From: Pelomonas sp. CA6
Lineage (GTDB): Bacteria; Pseudomonadota; Gammaproteobacteria; Burkholderiales; Burkholderiaceae_C
DNA length: 64,000 nt
Assembly: GCF_022549225.1 (NCBI RefSeq)
Contig: NZ_JAKZFD010000007.1
Location: 1-64,000 of the forward strand
Direction of reading: 5' to 3'
Below are positions 37,339 through 46,781 of the stretch, one piece after another. Position numbers and translations under genes: made by a program. Within the stretch, counting starts at the first letter, position 1, and each line of letters opens with the position of its first letter. The notes below the pieces were generated by a model. The model was not told the DNA's origin, ran no database searches, and was given only the letters and a program-made list of their open reading frames with translations.

Positions 37339-40300
37339 GTGGCGATCTGGAATAAGGCGAGCAAGCGCGCACAGCAGGACAGCAGCAAGACGGCGACCGC
37401 TCGCTCCCGGCTGCGCATGCAGGCCTTGGAGCCGCGCGTGATGTTCGACGGCGCGCTGGCGGCCACGGCGGCGCAGGTGCAGGGCGATGCGCTGCACTCG
37501 GTGGCGGAGCGCGCCGCGGTCGAGGCGGCGGCACGCGCGCCGCAGGCCGAACGTCTGGCCGACGCGCGCGAGGCCCTGGCCGCGCTGACCGCCCGCCCGG
37601 CGGATCAGAAGCAGGTGGTCTTCGTCGACGCCAGCGTGGCGCAGTACCGCAACCTGCTGGCCCAGATTCCGCCGGGCATGGACCTGGTGGTGCTGCAGCC
37701 CGGGCGCGATGGGCTGGGCCAGATCGCCGACTGGGCGAAGACCCACCAGGGCTATGCGGCGATCCACATCCTCTCTCACGGGCAGAGCGGAGACCTGATC
37801 CTCGGCAGCACCGACCTGACGACGGCCGCGCTGGACGGCCGCCAGGCGGAGCTGAGGGCCATCGGCCAGGCGCTGACGCAGGATGGCGACATCCTGCTGT
37901 ACGGCTGCAGCATCGGCGCGGGCAGCACGGGCGCGGCCTTCGTGGGCGCGCTGGCGCGCTACACGCAGGCGGACGTGGCGGCGTCGACGGACGCGACCGG
38001 CGCGGCGCGGCTGGGGGGCAACTGGACGCTGGAGCGCAGCAGCGGGCCGATCGACGTGGCTGGGTTGGATCTGGGCTATGACGCCTTGCTGACGCGGCCG
38101 ATCACGGGCGTCACGGACTTCGGCAACAGGGATGGTGCCAACTACGGGCTTCCGGCGGGGACTTCCTCGTACGTCATTCCCGATGTGAACGGTTGGGACT
38201 TCACGATGCAACTGGGCGCGAACTTCAACGGCAGCCAGACCGTGGACGTCTCGAAGCTCGGCTCGGTCTCGATCACGACGGTGAATTTCACCACCGACGG
38301 CTCGATTCCCATTGCCTACATGGGGGGCAAACCGAATGACGGCAGCCGCTTCACGCTGAACTCGATCGGCGTGGTGGTCAGCGGCTATGACGGCGGCATC
38401 ACGGGGGGCAATCTCCAGCTGGTCGGCTATGCCAATGGCCAGGCGGTGTCCGGCGCGGTGCTGGTTTTGAACGTCGGAGACGCGGTTCAGAACAACGCCC
38501 CCTTCGTCGTCTTCAATGTCTCCGGCAATGCCGCGTTCCAGGGCATCGATTCGTTCCAGGTGACAGCGGTCAATGGTCATTCCGTATTGGGCTTGATTGG
38601 CATCGGGGCTATCGATGCCATCGACTTCGGCTTCGCGCCGACGCTGACCGCCAGCGGCGGCGCCAGCGCCTACAGCAGCGGCACGGGCACCCCGGTGGTG
38701 GTGGACAACGGCATCACGCTGAGCGACTCCGACAGCAGCACCCAGGCCAGCGCGACGGTGTCCATCACCGGCAACTTCCGCAGCGGCGAGGACGTGCTGG
38801 CTTTCGTCAACAACAACAGCACGACCTACGGCAACATCGTGGCCAGCTACAACAGTGGCACGGGTGTGCTGTCGCTGAGTTCCGCGGGCAAGACCGCCAC
38901 GCTGGCGCAGTGGCAGGCGGCGCTGCGCGCCGTGACCTACCAGGACAGTTCGCTGTCGCCCAACACCGGCAATCGCACCATCAGCTTCGCGATCAATGAT
39001 GGCCTCAGCACCAGCCTTGCGGTGACCAAGACCTTGACGGTGGCGGCCGACGCCGCGCCGGTGCTGGGCAACCTCAACGGTGACAGCGCCACCTTTACCG
39101 AGAAGGGGGGGCCGGTGAAGCTGGACGTCAACACCGCGGCAACGGTGACCGACAGCGACACGCCCAATTTCAACAACGGCAACCTGACGGTGCATGTATC
39201 GGCCAACGGCCAGGCCAGCCAGGACGTGCTGGGCGTGGACACCAGCGGCACCGTGTCGCTGAGCAACGGCACCAACGTGGGCAGCGCGGTCTTGGTGGGC
39301 GGTGTGACGGTCGGCGTGATCGCGAGCAATGGCGATGGCCTCAATGGCCATGACCTGGTCATCAGCTTCGGCAGCAACGCCACGCCGCCCCGGGTCGCGA
39401 CCCTGGTCCGCGCGCTGACCTACAGCAACAGCAACACCAACGATCCTTCCGCTGCGACGCGCACCATCAACGTGAGCGTCAACGACGGGCGCGGCGGCAC
39501 CGGCTCGGCCAACGTGACGGTGGCGATCGCGGCGGTCAACGATGCGCCGACGGCGAGCGCGACGGCCAGCAACCCGACCTTCACGATGAACGGCGCGGCG
39601 GTGACGGTGTTCAGCGGCGCCAGCGTGAGCGCGGTGGAGGCGAGCCAGAGCGTGACGGCACTGACGCTGAGCGTGTCGGGGCTGTTGGACGGCAGCAGCG
39701 AAATCCTGTCGGTGGACGGCAGCAACGTCGCGCTGGTCAACGGCAACTCGGTGACGACCAGCGGCAACGGGCTGAGCGTGACGGTCTCGGTCAGCGGCGG
39801 CACGGCCACGGTGAGCCTCACCAGCAGCGGCATTTCGGGCAGCACCGCCGCCAGCGTGATCAACGGCATCACCTACCGCGACAGCAATGCCAATGCGACG
39901 CAGGGCAACCGCGTGGTGACACTGACCAGCGTGAAGGACAGCGGCGGCACCAGCAATGGCGGCGTGGACACCACCGTGCTGGCGCTGGCGTCCACGGTGC
40001 GCGTGGCGGTGGTGCCGGTGGTGACGACCAGCGGCGGCAGCGCGGCCTTCGTGGCGGGCGACAACACCGCGTCGACGCCGGTGGTGGTGGACGGTGGCAT
40101 CACCGTGACCGACGCGGCGAGTTCGACGCTGGCCAGTGGTACGGTGCGCATCAGCGGCAACTTCCAAGCCGGCGAGGACGTGCTGGCGTTCAGCAACACC
40201 AACAGCACGACCTACGGCAACATCGTCGCCAGCTACAACGCTGGAACCGGCGTGCTGACGCTGACGTCGGCGGGCAGCACCGCCACGCTGGCGCAATGGC

Positions 40301-43300
40301 AGGCGGCGCTGCGCGCGGTGACCTATACAGACACAGCGGTCACGCCCCAGGCGGCGACGCGCACGATCAGCTTCCAGGTCAACAACGGCAGCGATCCGAG
40401 CGCCACGGTCGTGCGCAGCGTGACGGTGACGCCGGTGGACCAGACGCCCATCGCGACGAGCAGTGGCGGCAGCGCGGCGTTCACGGCGGGCGACAACGCG
40501 GCGTCCACGCCGGTGGCGGTGGACCCGGGGCTGACGCTCAGCGACCTGGACAACGCGACGCTGGCCAGCGCCACGGTGAGCATCACCGGCAACTTCCAGA
40601 GCGGCCAGGACCTGCTGGGCTTCAGCAACAGCAGCGCGACCACCTACGGCAACATCGTGGCCAGCTACAACGCGGGCACTGGCGTACTGACGCTGACGTC
40701 CAGCGGTGCGACGGCGACGCTGGCGCAGTGGCAGGCGGCGTTGCGCGCGGTGAGCTACACGGACACGGCGGTGACGCCCAACACGGCGACGCGCACGGTG
40801 AGCTTCCAGGTCAACGACGGCACCAAGAGCAGCGCGGTGGTGAGCCGCAGCGTCAGCGTGGCGGCCACCGACCAGACGCCCATCGCAACGACCAGTGGCG
40901 GCAGCGCGGCGTTCACGGCGGGCGACAACACCGCGTCGACGCCGGTGCTCGTGGATTCGGGCATCACCGTGTCGGACCTGGACAGCAGCACGCTGCTCAG
41001 TGCGCGGGTGTCCATCACGGGCAACTTCCAGAGCGGCCAGGACGTGCTGGCGTTCAGCAACACCAACAGCACGAGCTACGGCAACATCGTGGCCAGCTAC
41101 AACGCGGCCACGGGCGTGCTGACGCTGAGCTCGGCGGGCGGCACGGCGACGCTGGCGCAGTGGCAGGCGGCGCTGCGCGCGGTGAGCTACACGGACACGG
41201 CGGTCACGCCCAACACGGCGACGCGCACGCTGAGCTTCCAGGTCAACGACGGGGTCAAGGACAGCGCGGTGGCGACCCGGACGCTGACCGTGGCGGCCAC
41301 CGACCAGACGCCCATCCTGGGGGCCAGCGGTGGTTCGGGCAGCTTCACGGTGGGCGGTGCGGCCGTGCCGGTCGACGGCGGCCTGACGCTGAGCGACCGC
41401 GACAGCAGCACGCTGGCCAGCGCGCGGGTGGCCATCAGCGGCAACTTCCACAGTGGCGAAGACGTGCTGGGCTTCGTCAACAACAACAGCACGCTGTACG
41501 GCAACATCGTGGCCAGCTACAACGCCGGCACGGGCGTGCTGACGCTGACCTCCAGCGGCGCGACGGCGACACTGGCGCAATGGCAGGCGGCGCTGCGCGC
41601 GGTGAGCTACACGGACACGGCAGCCACGCCCAACATGGCCACGCGCACCTTCAGCATGGAGGTCAACGATGGCAGCAAGACCAGCGCGGCGGTGAGCCGC
41701 AGCGTGGCGATGGCGCTGCCGGCGCCCGGCATTGCGGGGCTGACGGCGGGCACCGACACTGGCAGCAGCGCCAGCGATGGCATCACGGGCAACAACGCGC
41801 CCACGGTGGCCGGCACGGCGGTGGCCGGCAGTCTGGTGACGATCTATGTCGATGGCGTGGCGGTGGACACCACGCTAGCCAACGGGTCGGGGGCCTGGAG
41901 CTACAGCTTTGCCACGCCGTTGAATGACGGCACCCATGCGATCCTGGTCCAGGCCAGCCTGGGTGGCGTCAACAGCGCGCCGTCCGCATCGTTGCAGGTG
42001 ACGGTGGACACAGCTTCGCCGAATGCCCCCGTGGTGACGGGGCTGAGCAGCGCGACCGATACCGGCAGCAGCGCCAGCGACGGCCTCACGGGCAACAACC
42101 AACCGGTGATCGTGGGCACGGCTGAAGCGGGCAGCACGGTGACCGTCTACGTGGACGGCGTGGCGGTGGGTACGACGACGGCCAATGGCAGCGGTGCGTG
42201 GAGCTATGCGCTGAGCACCGCACTGGCGGACGGCAGCCACAGCCTGCGCGCGACGGCCGCGGACCTGGCGGGCAACGTCAGTGGTCCATCGACCGCGCGC
42301 AACATCACGGTGGACACGGCCGCGCCCAACGCGCCGATGGTGACCGGCTTGAGCAGCGCGACGGACACGGGCAGCAGCACCAGCGATGGCACGACGGGCA
42401 ACAACCAGCCGGTGATCGTGGGCACGGCCGAGGCCGGGAGCACGGTGACGGTCTATGTCGACGGCGTGGCCGTGGGCACGACGACGGCCAATGGCAGCGG
42501 CGCGTGGAGCTATGCGCTGAGCACGGCGCTGGCGGACGGCCACCACAGCCTGCGCGCGACGGCGACCGATGTTTCGGGCAATGTCAGCGGCCTGTCGGCG
42601 GCGCGGTCGATCACGGTGGACACGGCCTCGCCGAATGCCCCGGTGGTGACGGGGCTGAGCAGCGCGACGGACACGGGCAGCAGCGCCAGCGATGGCATCA
42701 CCGGCAACAACCAGCCGGTGATCGTGGGCACGGCCGAGGCCGGGAGCACGGTAACCGTCTACGTGGACGGCGTGGCCGTGGGCACGACGACGGCCAATGG
42801 CAGCGGCGCGTGGAGCTATGCGCTGAGCACCGCACTGGCGGACGGCCACCACAGCCTGCGCGCGACGGCCACGGACCTGGCGGGCAACGTCAGTGGTCCA
42901 TCGACCGCGTGCAGCATCACGGTGGACACGGCCGCGCCCAATGTGCCGGTGGTGATGGGGCTGAGCCCGAGCACGGACACGGGCAGCAGCGCCAATGACG
43001 GCCTGACTGGGAACAACCAGCCGGTGATTGTGGGCACCGCCGAGGCCGGGAGCACGGTGACGGTTTACGTGGACGGCGTGGCCGTGGGCACGACGACGGC
43101 CAATGGCAGCGGCGCGTGGAGCTATGCGCTGAGCACGGCGCTGGCGGACGGCAACCACAGCCTGCGCGCGATGGCGACGGACGCGGCGGGCAACGTCAGT
43201 GCGCCATCGGCGGTGCGCAACATCACGGTGGACACGGCCGCGCCCAACGCGCCGGTGGTGACCGGCTTGAGCAGCGCGACGGACACGGGCAGCAGCACCA

Positions 43301-46300
43301 GCGATGGCCTGACCGGCAACAACCAGCCGGTGATCGTGGGCACGGCCGAGGCCGGGAGCACGGTGACGGTCTACGTGGACGGCGTGGCCGTGGGCACGAC
43401 GACGGCCAATGGCAGTGGCGCGTGGCGCTATGCGCTGAGCACGGCGCTGGCGGACGGCCACCATAGCCTGCGCGCGACGGCGACCGATGTTGCGGGCAAT
43501 GTCAGCGGCCAGTCCGCAACACGCAGCATCACGGTGGACACGGCCGCGCCCAGCGCGCCGGTGGTGACCGGCTTGAGCAGCGCGACGGACACGGGCAGCA
43601 GCGCCAGCGATGGCATCACCGCCAATACGCAGCCGGTGATCGTGGGCACGGCCGAGGCCGGGAGCACGGTGACGGTCTACGTGGACGGCCTGGCCGTGGG
43701 CACGACGACGGCCGATGGCAGCGGCGCCTGGAGCTATGCGCTGAGCACGGCGCTGGCCGACGGCCACCACAGCCTGCGCGCGACGGCGACCGATGTCTCG
43801 GGCAATGTCAGCGGCCTGTCCGCGACACGCAGCATCACGGTGGACACGGCCGCGCCCAACGCGCCGGTGGTGACCGGCTTGAGCAGCGCGACGGACACGG
43901 GCAGCAGCGCCAGCGATGGCCTGACCGGCAACAACCAGCCGGTGATCGTGGGCACGGCCGAGGCGGGCAGCACGGTAACCGTCTACGTGGACGGCGTGGC
44001 CGTGGGCACGACGACGGCCGATGGCAGTGGCGCCTGGAGCTATTCGCTGAGCACGGCGCTGGCGGACGGCCACCACAGCCTGCGCGCGACGGCGACCGAT
44101 GTTTCGGGCAACGTCAGCGGACCGTCGGTGGCGCGGTCGATCACGGTGGACACGGCCGCGCCCAATGCGCCGGTGGTGACCGGCTTGAGCAGCGCGACGG
44201 ACACGGGCAGCAACGCCAGCGATGGCCTGACCGGCAACAACCAGCCGGTGATCGTGGGCACGGCCGAGGCGGGCAGCACGGTAACCGTCTACGTGGACGG
44301 CGTGGCCGTGGGCACGACGACGGCCGATGGCAGCGGTGCGTGGCGCTATGCGTTGAGCACGGCGCTGGCCGACGGCCACCACAGCCTGCGCGCGACGGCG
44401 ACCGATGTCTCGGGCAATGTCAGCGGCCCGTCGGCGGTGCGGTCGATCACGGTGGACACGGCCGCGCCCAACGCGCCGGTGGTGACCGGCTTGAGCAGCG
44501 CGACGGACACGGGCAGCAGCGCCAGCGACGGCATCACGGCCAATACGCAGCCGGTGATCGTGGGCACGGCCGAGGCCGGGAGCACGGTGACGGTCTACGT
44601 GGACGGCCTGGCCGTGGGCACGACGATGGCCGATGGCAGTGGTGCGTGGCGTTATGCGCTGAGCACGGCGCTGGCCGATGGCCGGCACGGCCTGAGCGCC
44701 GTCGCGACCGATGCGGCGGGCAATGTCAGTGCGCCGTCGGCGACGCGCACCCTGGCCGTGGACAGCGTGGCGCCGGGCGCACCGGTGGTGACCGGCCTGA
44801 GCCCCGCCACGGACACCGGCAGCAGTTCCAGTGATGGCCTGACCGGCAACGCCCGCCCCGTGATCGTCGGCACCGCCGAAGCCGGGAGCACGGTCACGGT
44901 CTACGTGGATGGCGTGGCCGTGGGCACGACGACGGCCGATGGCCGCGGTGCGTGGAGCTACGCGCTGAACACGGCGCTGGCCGATGGCCGGCACAGCCTG
45001 AGCGCCGTCGCGACCGATGCGGCGGGCAATGTCAGTGCGCCGTCGCTGACGCGCACCCTGGCCGTGGACAGCGTGGCGCCGAACGCACCGGTGGTGACCG
45101 GCCTGAGCCCCGCCACGGACACCGGCAGCAGTTCCAGTGATGGCCTGACCGGCAACGCCCGCCCCGTGGTCGTCGGCACCGCCGAAGCCGGAAGCACGGT
45201 GACCGTCTACGTGGACGGCGTGGCCGTGGGCACGGCGATGGCCGATGACAGCGGTGCCTGGCGTTATGCGCTCAGCACGGCGCTGGCCGATGGAACTCAT
45301 GGGCTGCAGGCCACCGCCACCGATGCGGCAGGCAATGTCAGCGTGCCGTCGTCGGCGGGATCGGTCACGGTGGACACCCGTGCGCCGAATGCGCCCGTGG
45401 TGACGGGCCTGAGCGCGGACACGGACACCGGCAGCAGCCACAGCGATGGCGTCACGCGCCATCCGCAGCCGGTGATCGTGGGCACGGCCGAGGCGGGCAG
45501 CCGGGTGACGGTGATCGTCGACGGTGTGGCGGTGGGCACGACGATGGCCGACAGCCGCGGCGTCTGGCGTTATGCGCTGAACGCGGCGCTGGTCGACGGT
45601 CGGCACGACCTGAGCGCGAGCGCCACCGACGCCGCCGGCAATGTGAGTGCCCCGGCCGCTTCGCTGGGCATCACCATGGACACGGTGGCACCGCGGCTGC
45701 AGTCGGTGCAGGCGCTTGGCGAACGCATGACCAGTGCCGACACACTGAGCTACGAGCTGGTCTTCAGCAAGCCGCTGAGCGGGCTCGCGACCGAGGCGCT
45801 GGAGCTGGTGAGCTCGGGGACGGCTCAGGGCCGTATCGCCTCCATCGAAAAAATCAGCGAAGGCCGCTATGTCGTGACGCTGACGGGCGTGCATGGCGAT
45901 GGCGATCTGGCGATCGCGCTGAAGGCCGACGCGGTGGCCGACGTGGCCGGCAACCGCAATGCCCAGCGTGTGCTGGCTCCGGCGTATCAGGTCTACACCC
46001 CTGTCGTGCCGCTCTCTCGACAGGAGGCGGAACCGATCCGGAGCCCCGTCGCGGTGCTGTCCGACTTGGGCCCGATGCCGTCCGCGCTCCTGGATGCCCT
46101 GGCCGGCCTCGGTCATTCCAGGCTGTTGACGGAGATCGTGGCTCCCCCGGTGCTGGCCGAACTGGGCCATCCCGACCATGTGGGCCGGTCAGCGTTGCTG
46201 GGCCAGGATCGCTTCCACGTGGTGTCGATGGGGCCGTTCGATGTCATACCGCTGCCGGTGGCCGCCACTCCGGCGCCGGCGTCCCCCGCCGCCGAGGCAC

Positions 46301-46737
46301 CGCGGCTTGCGCCCGATCCGGACCGCCAGGAGGCGCGCGTGAGCCAGGGCTCCGCCCAGGGCCTGCCGCCCGATGCCATCGCCCCGCGCGATGGCCGCTC
46401 GGGCCTGGCGATCCAAGTGCGCCAGGCCAACGGCCGCCCGCTGCCGGCCTGGCTGTCTTTCGACGCCCGGACTGGCCATTTCAGCGGCAGCCCGCCGCAG
46501 GATCTGGACGAAACACTGCGGCTGGAGCTGACTGTGCGCGACCCGGCCGGCAACCGCAGCGTTTCGCAGCTGGAGCTGAAGGTCGGCCCGCCTGCCCAGC
46601 AGGCAAGCCCGGACCGGCCCCACGCGCCATCGGTGCTGGGCAAGGAGGCGTTGCAGCAGCAGTTCCGCCAGCATGGGCAACAGGCTTTCGAAAATCAGGT
46701 GGCGCAATGGCTGCAATCCGAAGAGCTGACGGGCTGA
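37339..46737 (+). CDS. Giant LEPR-XLL/DUF4347 repeat protein (surface adhesin)
   Basis: Protein of 3132 residues from a GTG with GGGGGAG upstream. LEPRVMFDGA (residues 30-39) is the LEPR-XLL motif of large exported proteins; no classical signal peptide is seen. Residues about 90-245 match DUF4347, with HILSHGQSG (His147) and LLYGCSIG (Cys190). Residues about 430-1460 hold cadherin-like beta repeats of about 144 residues, and about 1460-2783 hold 13 Ig-like repeats of 102 residues (APVVTGLSSATDTGSS...). A Big-type domain and a putative-Ig domain (LPAWLSFDARTGHFSGSPP) follow, then a short helix. No RTX nonapeptides are visible. The next four genes encode export-type proteins. An adhesin or biofilm-matrix role is inferred. 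Confidence 0.92.
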   Translation: MAIWNKASKRAQQDSSKTATARSRLRMQALEPRVMFDGALAATAAQVQGDALHSVAERAAVEAAARAPQAERLADAREALAALTARPADQKQVVFVDASVAQYRNLLAQIPPGMDLVVLQPGRDGLGQIADWAKTHQGYAAIHILSHGQSGDLILGSTDLTTAALDGRQAELRAIGQALTQDGDILLYGCSIGAGSTGAAFVGALARYTQADVAASTDATGAARLGGNWTLERSSGPIDVAGLDLGYDALLTRPITGVTDFGNRDGANYGLPAGTSSYVIPDVNGWDFTMQLGANFNGSQTVDVSKLGSVSITTVNFTTDGSIPIAYMGGKPNDGSRFTLNSIGVVVSGYDGGITGGNLQLVGYANGQAVSGAVLVLNVGDAVQNNAPFVVFNVSGNAAFQGIDSFQVTAVNGHSVLGLIGIGAIDAIDFGFAPTLTASGGASAYSSGTGTPVVVDNGITLSDSDSSTQASATVSITGNFRSGEDVLAFVNNNSTTYGNIVASYNSGTGVLSLSSAGKTATLAQWQAALRAVTYQDSSLSPNTGNRTISFAINDGLSTSLAVTKTLTVAADAAPVLGNLNGDSATFTEKGGPVKLDVNTAATVTDSDTPNFNNGNLTVHVSANGQASQDVLGVDTSGTVSLSNGTNVGSAVLVGGVTVGVIASNGDGLNGHDLVISFGSNATPPRVATLVRALTYSNSNTNDPSAATRTINVSVNDGRGGTGSANVTVAIAAVNDAPTASATASNPTFTMNGAAVTVFSGASVSAVEASQSVTALTLSVSGLLDGSSEILSVDGSNVALVNGNSVTTSGNGLSVTVSVSGGTATVSLTSSGISGSTAASVINGITYRDSNANATQGNRVVTLTSVKDSGGTSNGGVDTTVLALASTVRVAVVPVVTTSGGSAAFVAGDNTASTPVVVDGGITVTDAASSTLASGTVRISGNFQAGEDVLAFSNTNSTTYGNIVASYNAGTGVLTLTSAGSTATLAQWQAALRAVTYTDTAVTPQAATRTISFQVNNGSDPSATVVRSVTVTPVDQTPIATSSGGSAAFTAGDNAASTPVAVDPGLTLSDLDNATLASATVSITGNFQSGQDLLGFSNSSATTYGNIVASYNAGTGVLTLTSSGATATLAQWQAALRAVSYTDTAVTPNTATRTVSFQVNDGTKSSAVVSRSVSVAATDQTPIATTSGGSAAFTAGDNTASTPVLVDSGITVSDLDSSTLLSARVSITGNFQSGQDVLAFSNTNSTSYGNIVASYNAATGVLTLSSAGGTATLAQWQAALRAVSYTDTAVTPNTATRTLSFQVNDGVKDSAVATRTLTVAATDQTPILGASGGSGSFTVGGAAVPVDGGLTLSDRDSSTLASARVAISGNFHSGEDVLGFVNNNSTLYGNIVASYNAGTGVLTLTSSGATATLAQWQAALRAVSYTDTAATPNMATRTFSMEVNDGSKTSAAVSRSVAMALPAPGIAGLTAGTDTGSSASDGITGNNAPTVAGTAVAGSLVTIYVDGVAVDTTLANGSGAWSYSFATPLNDGTHAILVQASLGGVNSAPSASLQVTVDTASPNAPVVTGLSSATDTGSSASDGLTGNNQPVIVGTAEAGSTVTVYVDGVAVGTTTANGSGAWSYALSTALADGSHSLRATAADLAGNVSGPSTARNITVDTAAPNAPMVTGLSSATDTGSSTSDGTTGNNQPVIVGTAEAGSTVTVYVDGVAVGTTTANGSGAWSYALSTALADGHHSLRATATDVSGNVSGLSAARSITVDTASPNAPVVTGLSSATDTGSSASDGITGNNQPVIVGTAEAGSTVTVYVDGVAVGTTTANGSGAWSYALSTALADGHHSLRATATDLAGNVSGPSTACSITVDTAAPNVPVVMGLSPSTDTGSSANDGLTGNNQPVIVGTAEAGSTVTVYVDGVAVGTTTANGSGAWSYALSTALADGNHSLRAMATDAAGNVSAPSAVRNITVDTAAPNAPVVTGLSSATDTGSSTSDGLTGNNQPVIVGTAEAGSTVTVYVDGVAVGTTTANGSGAWRYALSTALADGHHSLRATATDVAGNVSGQSATRSITVDTAAPSAPVVTGLSSATDTGSSASDGITANTQPVIVGTAEAGSTVTVYVDGLAVGTTTADGSGAWSYALSTALADGHHSLRATATDVSGNVSGLSATRSITVDTAAPNAPVVTGLSSATDTGSSASDGLTGNNQPVIVGTAEAGSTVTVYVDGVAVGTTTADGSGAWSYSLSTALADGHHSLRATATDVSGNVSGPSVARSITVDTAAPNAPVVTGLSSATDTGSNASDGLTGNNQPVIVGTAEAGSTVTVYVDGVAVGTTTADGSGAWRYALSTALADGHHSLRATATDVSGNVSGPSAVRSITVDTAAPNAPVVTGLSSATDTGSSASDGITANTQPVIVGTAEAGSTVTVYVDGLAVGTTMADGSGAWRYALSTALADGRHGLSAVATDAAGNVSAPSATRTLAVDSVAPGAPVVTGLSPATDTGSSSSDGLTGNARPVIVGTAEAGSTVTVYVDGVAVGTTTADGRGAWSYALNTALADGRHSLSAVATDAAGNVSAPSLTRTLAVDSVAPNAPVVTGLSPATDTGSSSSDGLTGNARPVVVGTAEAGSTVTVYVDGVAVGTAMADDSGAWRYALSTALADGTHGLQATATDAAGNVSVPSSAGSVTVDTRAPNAPVVTGLSADTDTGSSHSDGVTRHPQPVIVGTAEAGSRVTVIVDGVAVGTTMADSRGVWRYALNAALVDGRHDLSASATDAAGNVSAPAASLGITMDTVAPRLQSVQALGERMTSADTLSYELVFSKPLSGLATEALELVSSGTAQGRIASIEKISEGRYVVTLTGVHGDGDLAIALKADAVADVAGNRNAQRVLAPAYQVYTPVVPLSRQEAEPIRSPVAVLSDLGPMPSALLDALAGLGHSRLLTEIVAPPVLAELGHPDHVGRSALLGQDRFHVVSMGPFDVIPLPVAATPAPASPAAEAPRLAPDPDRQEARVSQGSAQGLPPDAIAPRDGRSGLAIQVRQANGRPLPAWLSFDARTGHFSGSPPQDLDETLRLELTVRDPAGNRSVSQLELKVGPPAQQASPDRPHAPSVLGKEALQQQFRQHGQQAFENQVAQWLQSEELTG
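40012..41718 (+). repeat. Four tandem units of about 430 bp inside the adhesin gene
   Basis: Units start at about 40012, 40441, 40873 and 41305 (429, 432 and 432 bp apart). Each encodes TSGGSAAFTAGDNTAS-type openings, GNFQSGQDVLAF, YGNIVASYN and ATLAQWQAALRAVSYTD. One related unit lies earlier (from about 38632) and two more divergent ones lie between. The units are cadherin-like beta domains. Confidence 0.85.
41719..45687 (+). repeat. Thirteen tandem 306-bp units inside the adhesin gene
   Basis: Ig-like units of 102 residues with a strict 306-bp period. The core (QPVIVGTAEAGSTVTVYVDG, GTTTADGSGAW, YALSTALADG) is nearly invariant, and the DNA of central units is close to identical. The first unit and the last three are more divergent. 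Such arrays expand and contract by recombination. Confidence 0.93.
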
Positions 46738-46781
46738 GCCCGCCATCGCCACCCATTCCCATGTCCACCACAGAGACCCGC

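Noticed and set aside
37258..41580. 1440-residue open frame on the minus strand
   Set aside because: It lies entirely opposite the repeat protein, is rich in Arg/His/Gln and carries no recognisable domain. The frame stays open because the plus-strand gene has high G+C and repeated codons.
41719..45687. Possible CRISPR array from regularly spaced repeats
   Set aside because: The repeats are 306 bp, in frame, and encode Ig-like domains. There are no short repeats with unique spacers and no cas genes.
41875..46179. 1434-residue open frame on the minus strand over the 306-bp repeats
   Set aside because: It is the same kind of shadow; its repeated ORFs follow the 306-bp period of the real gene.
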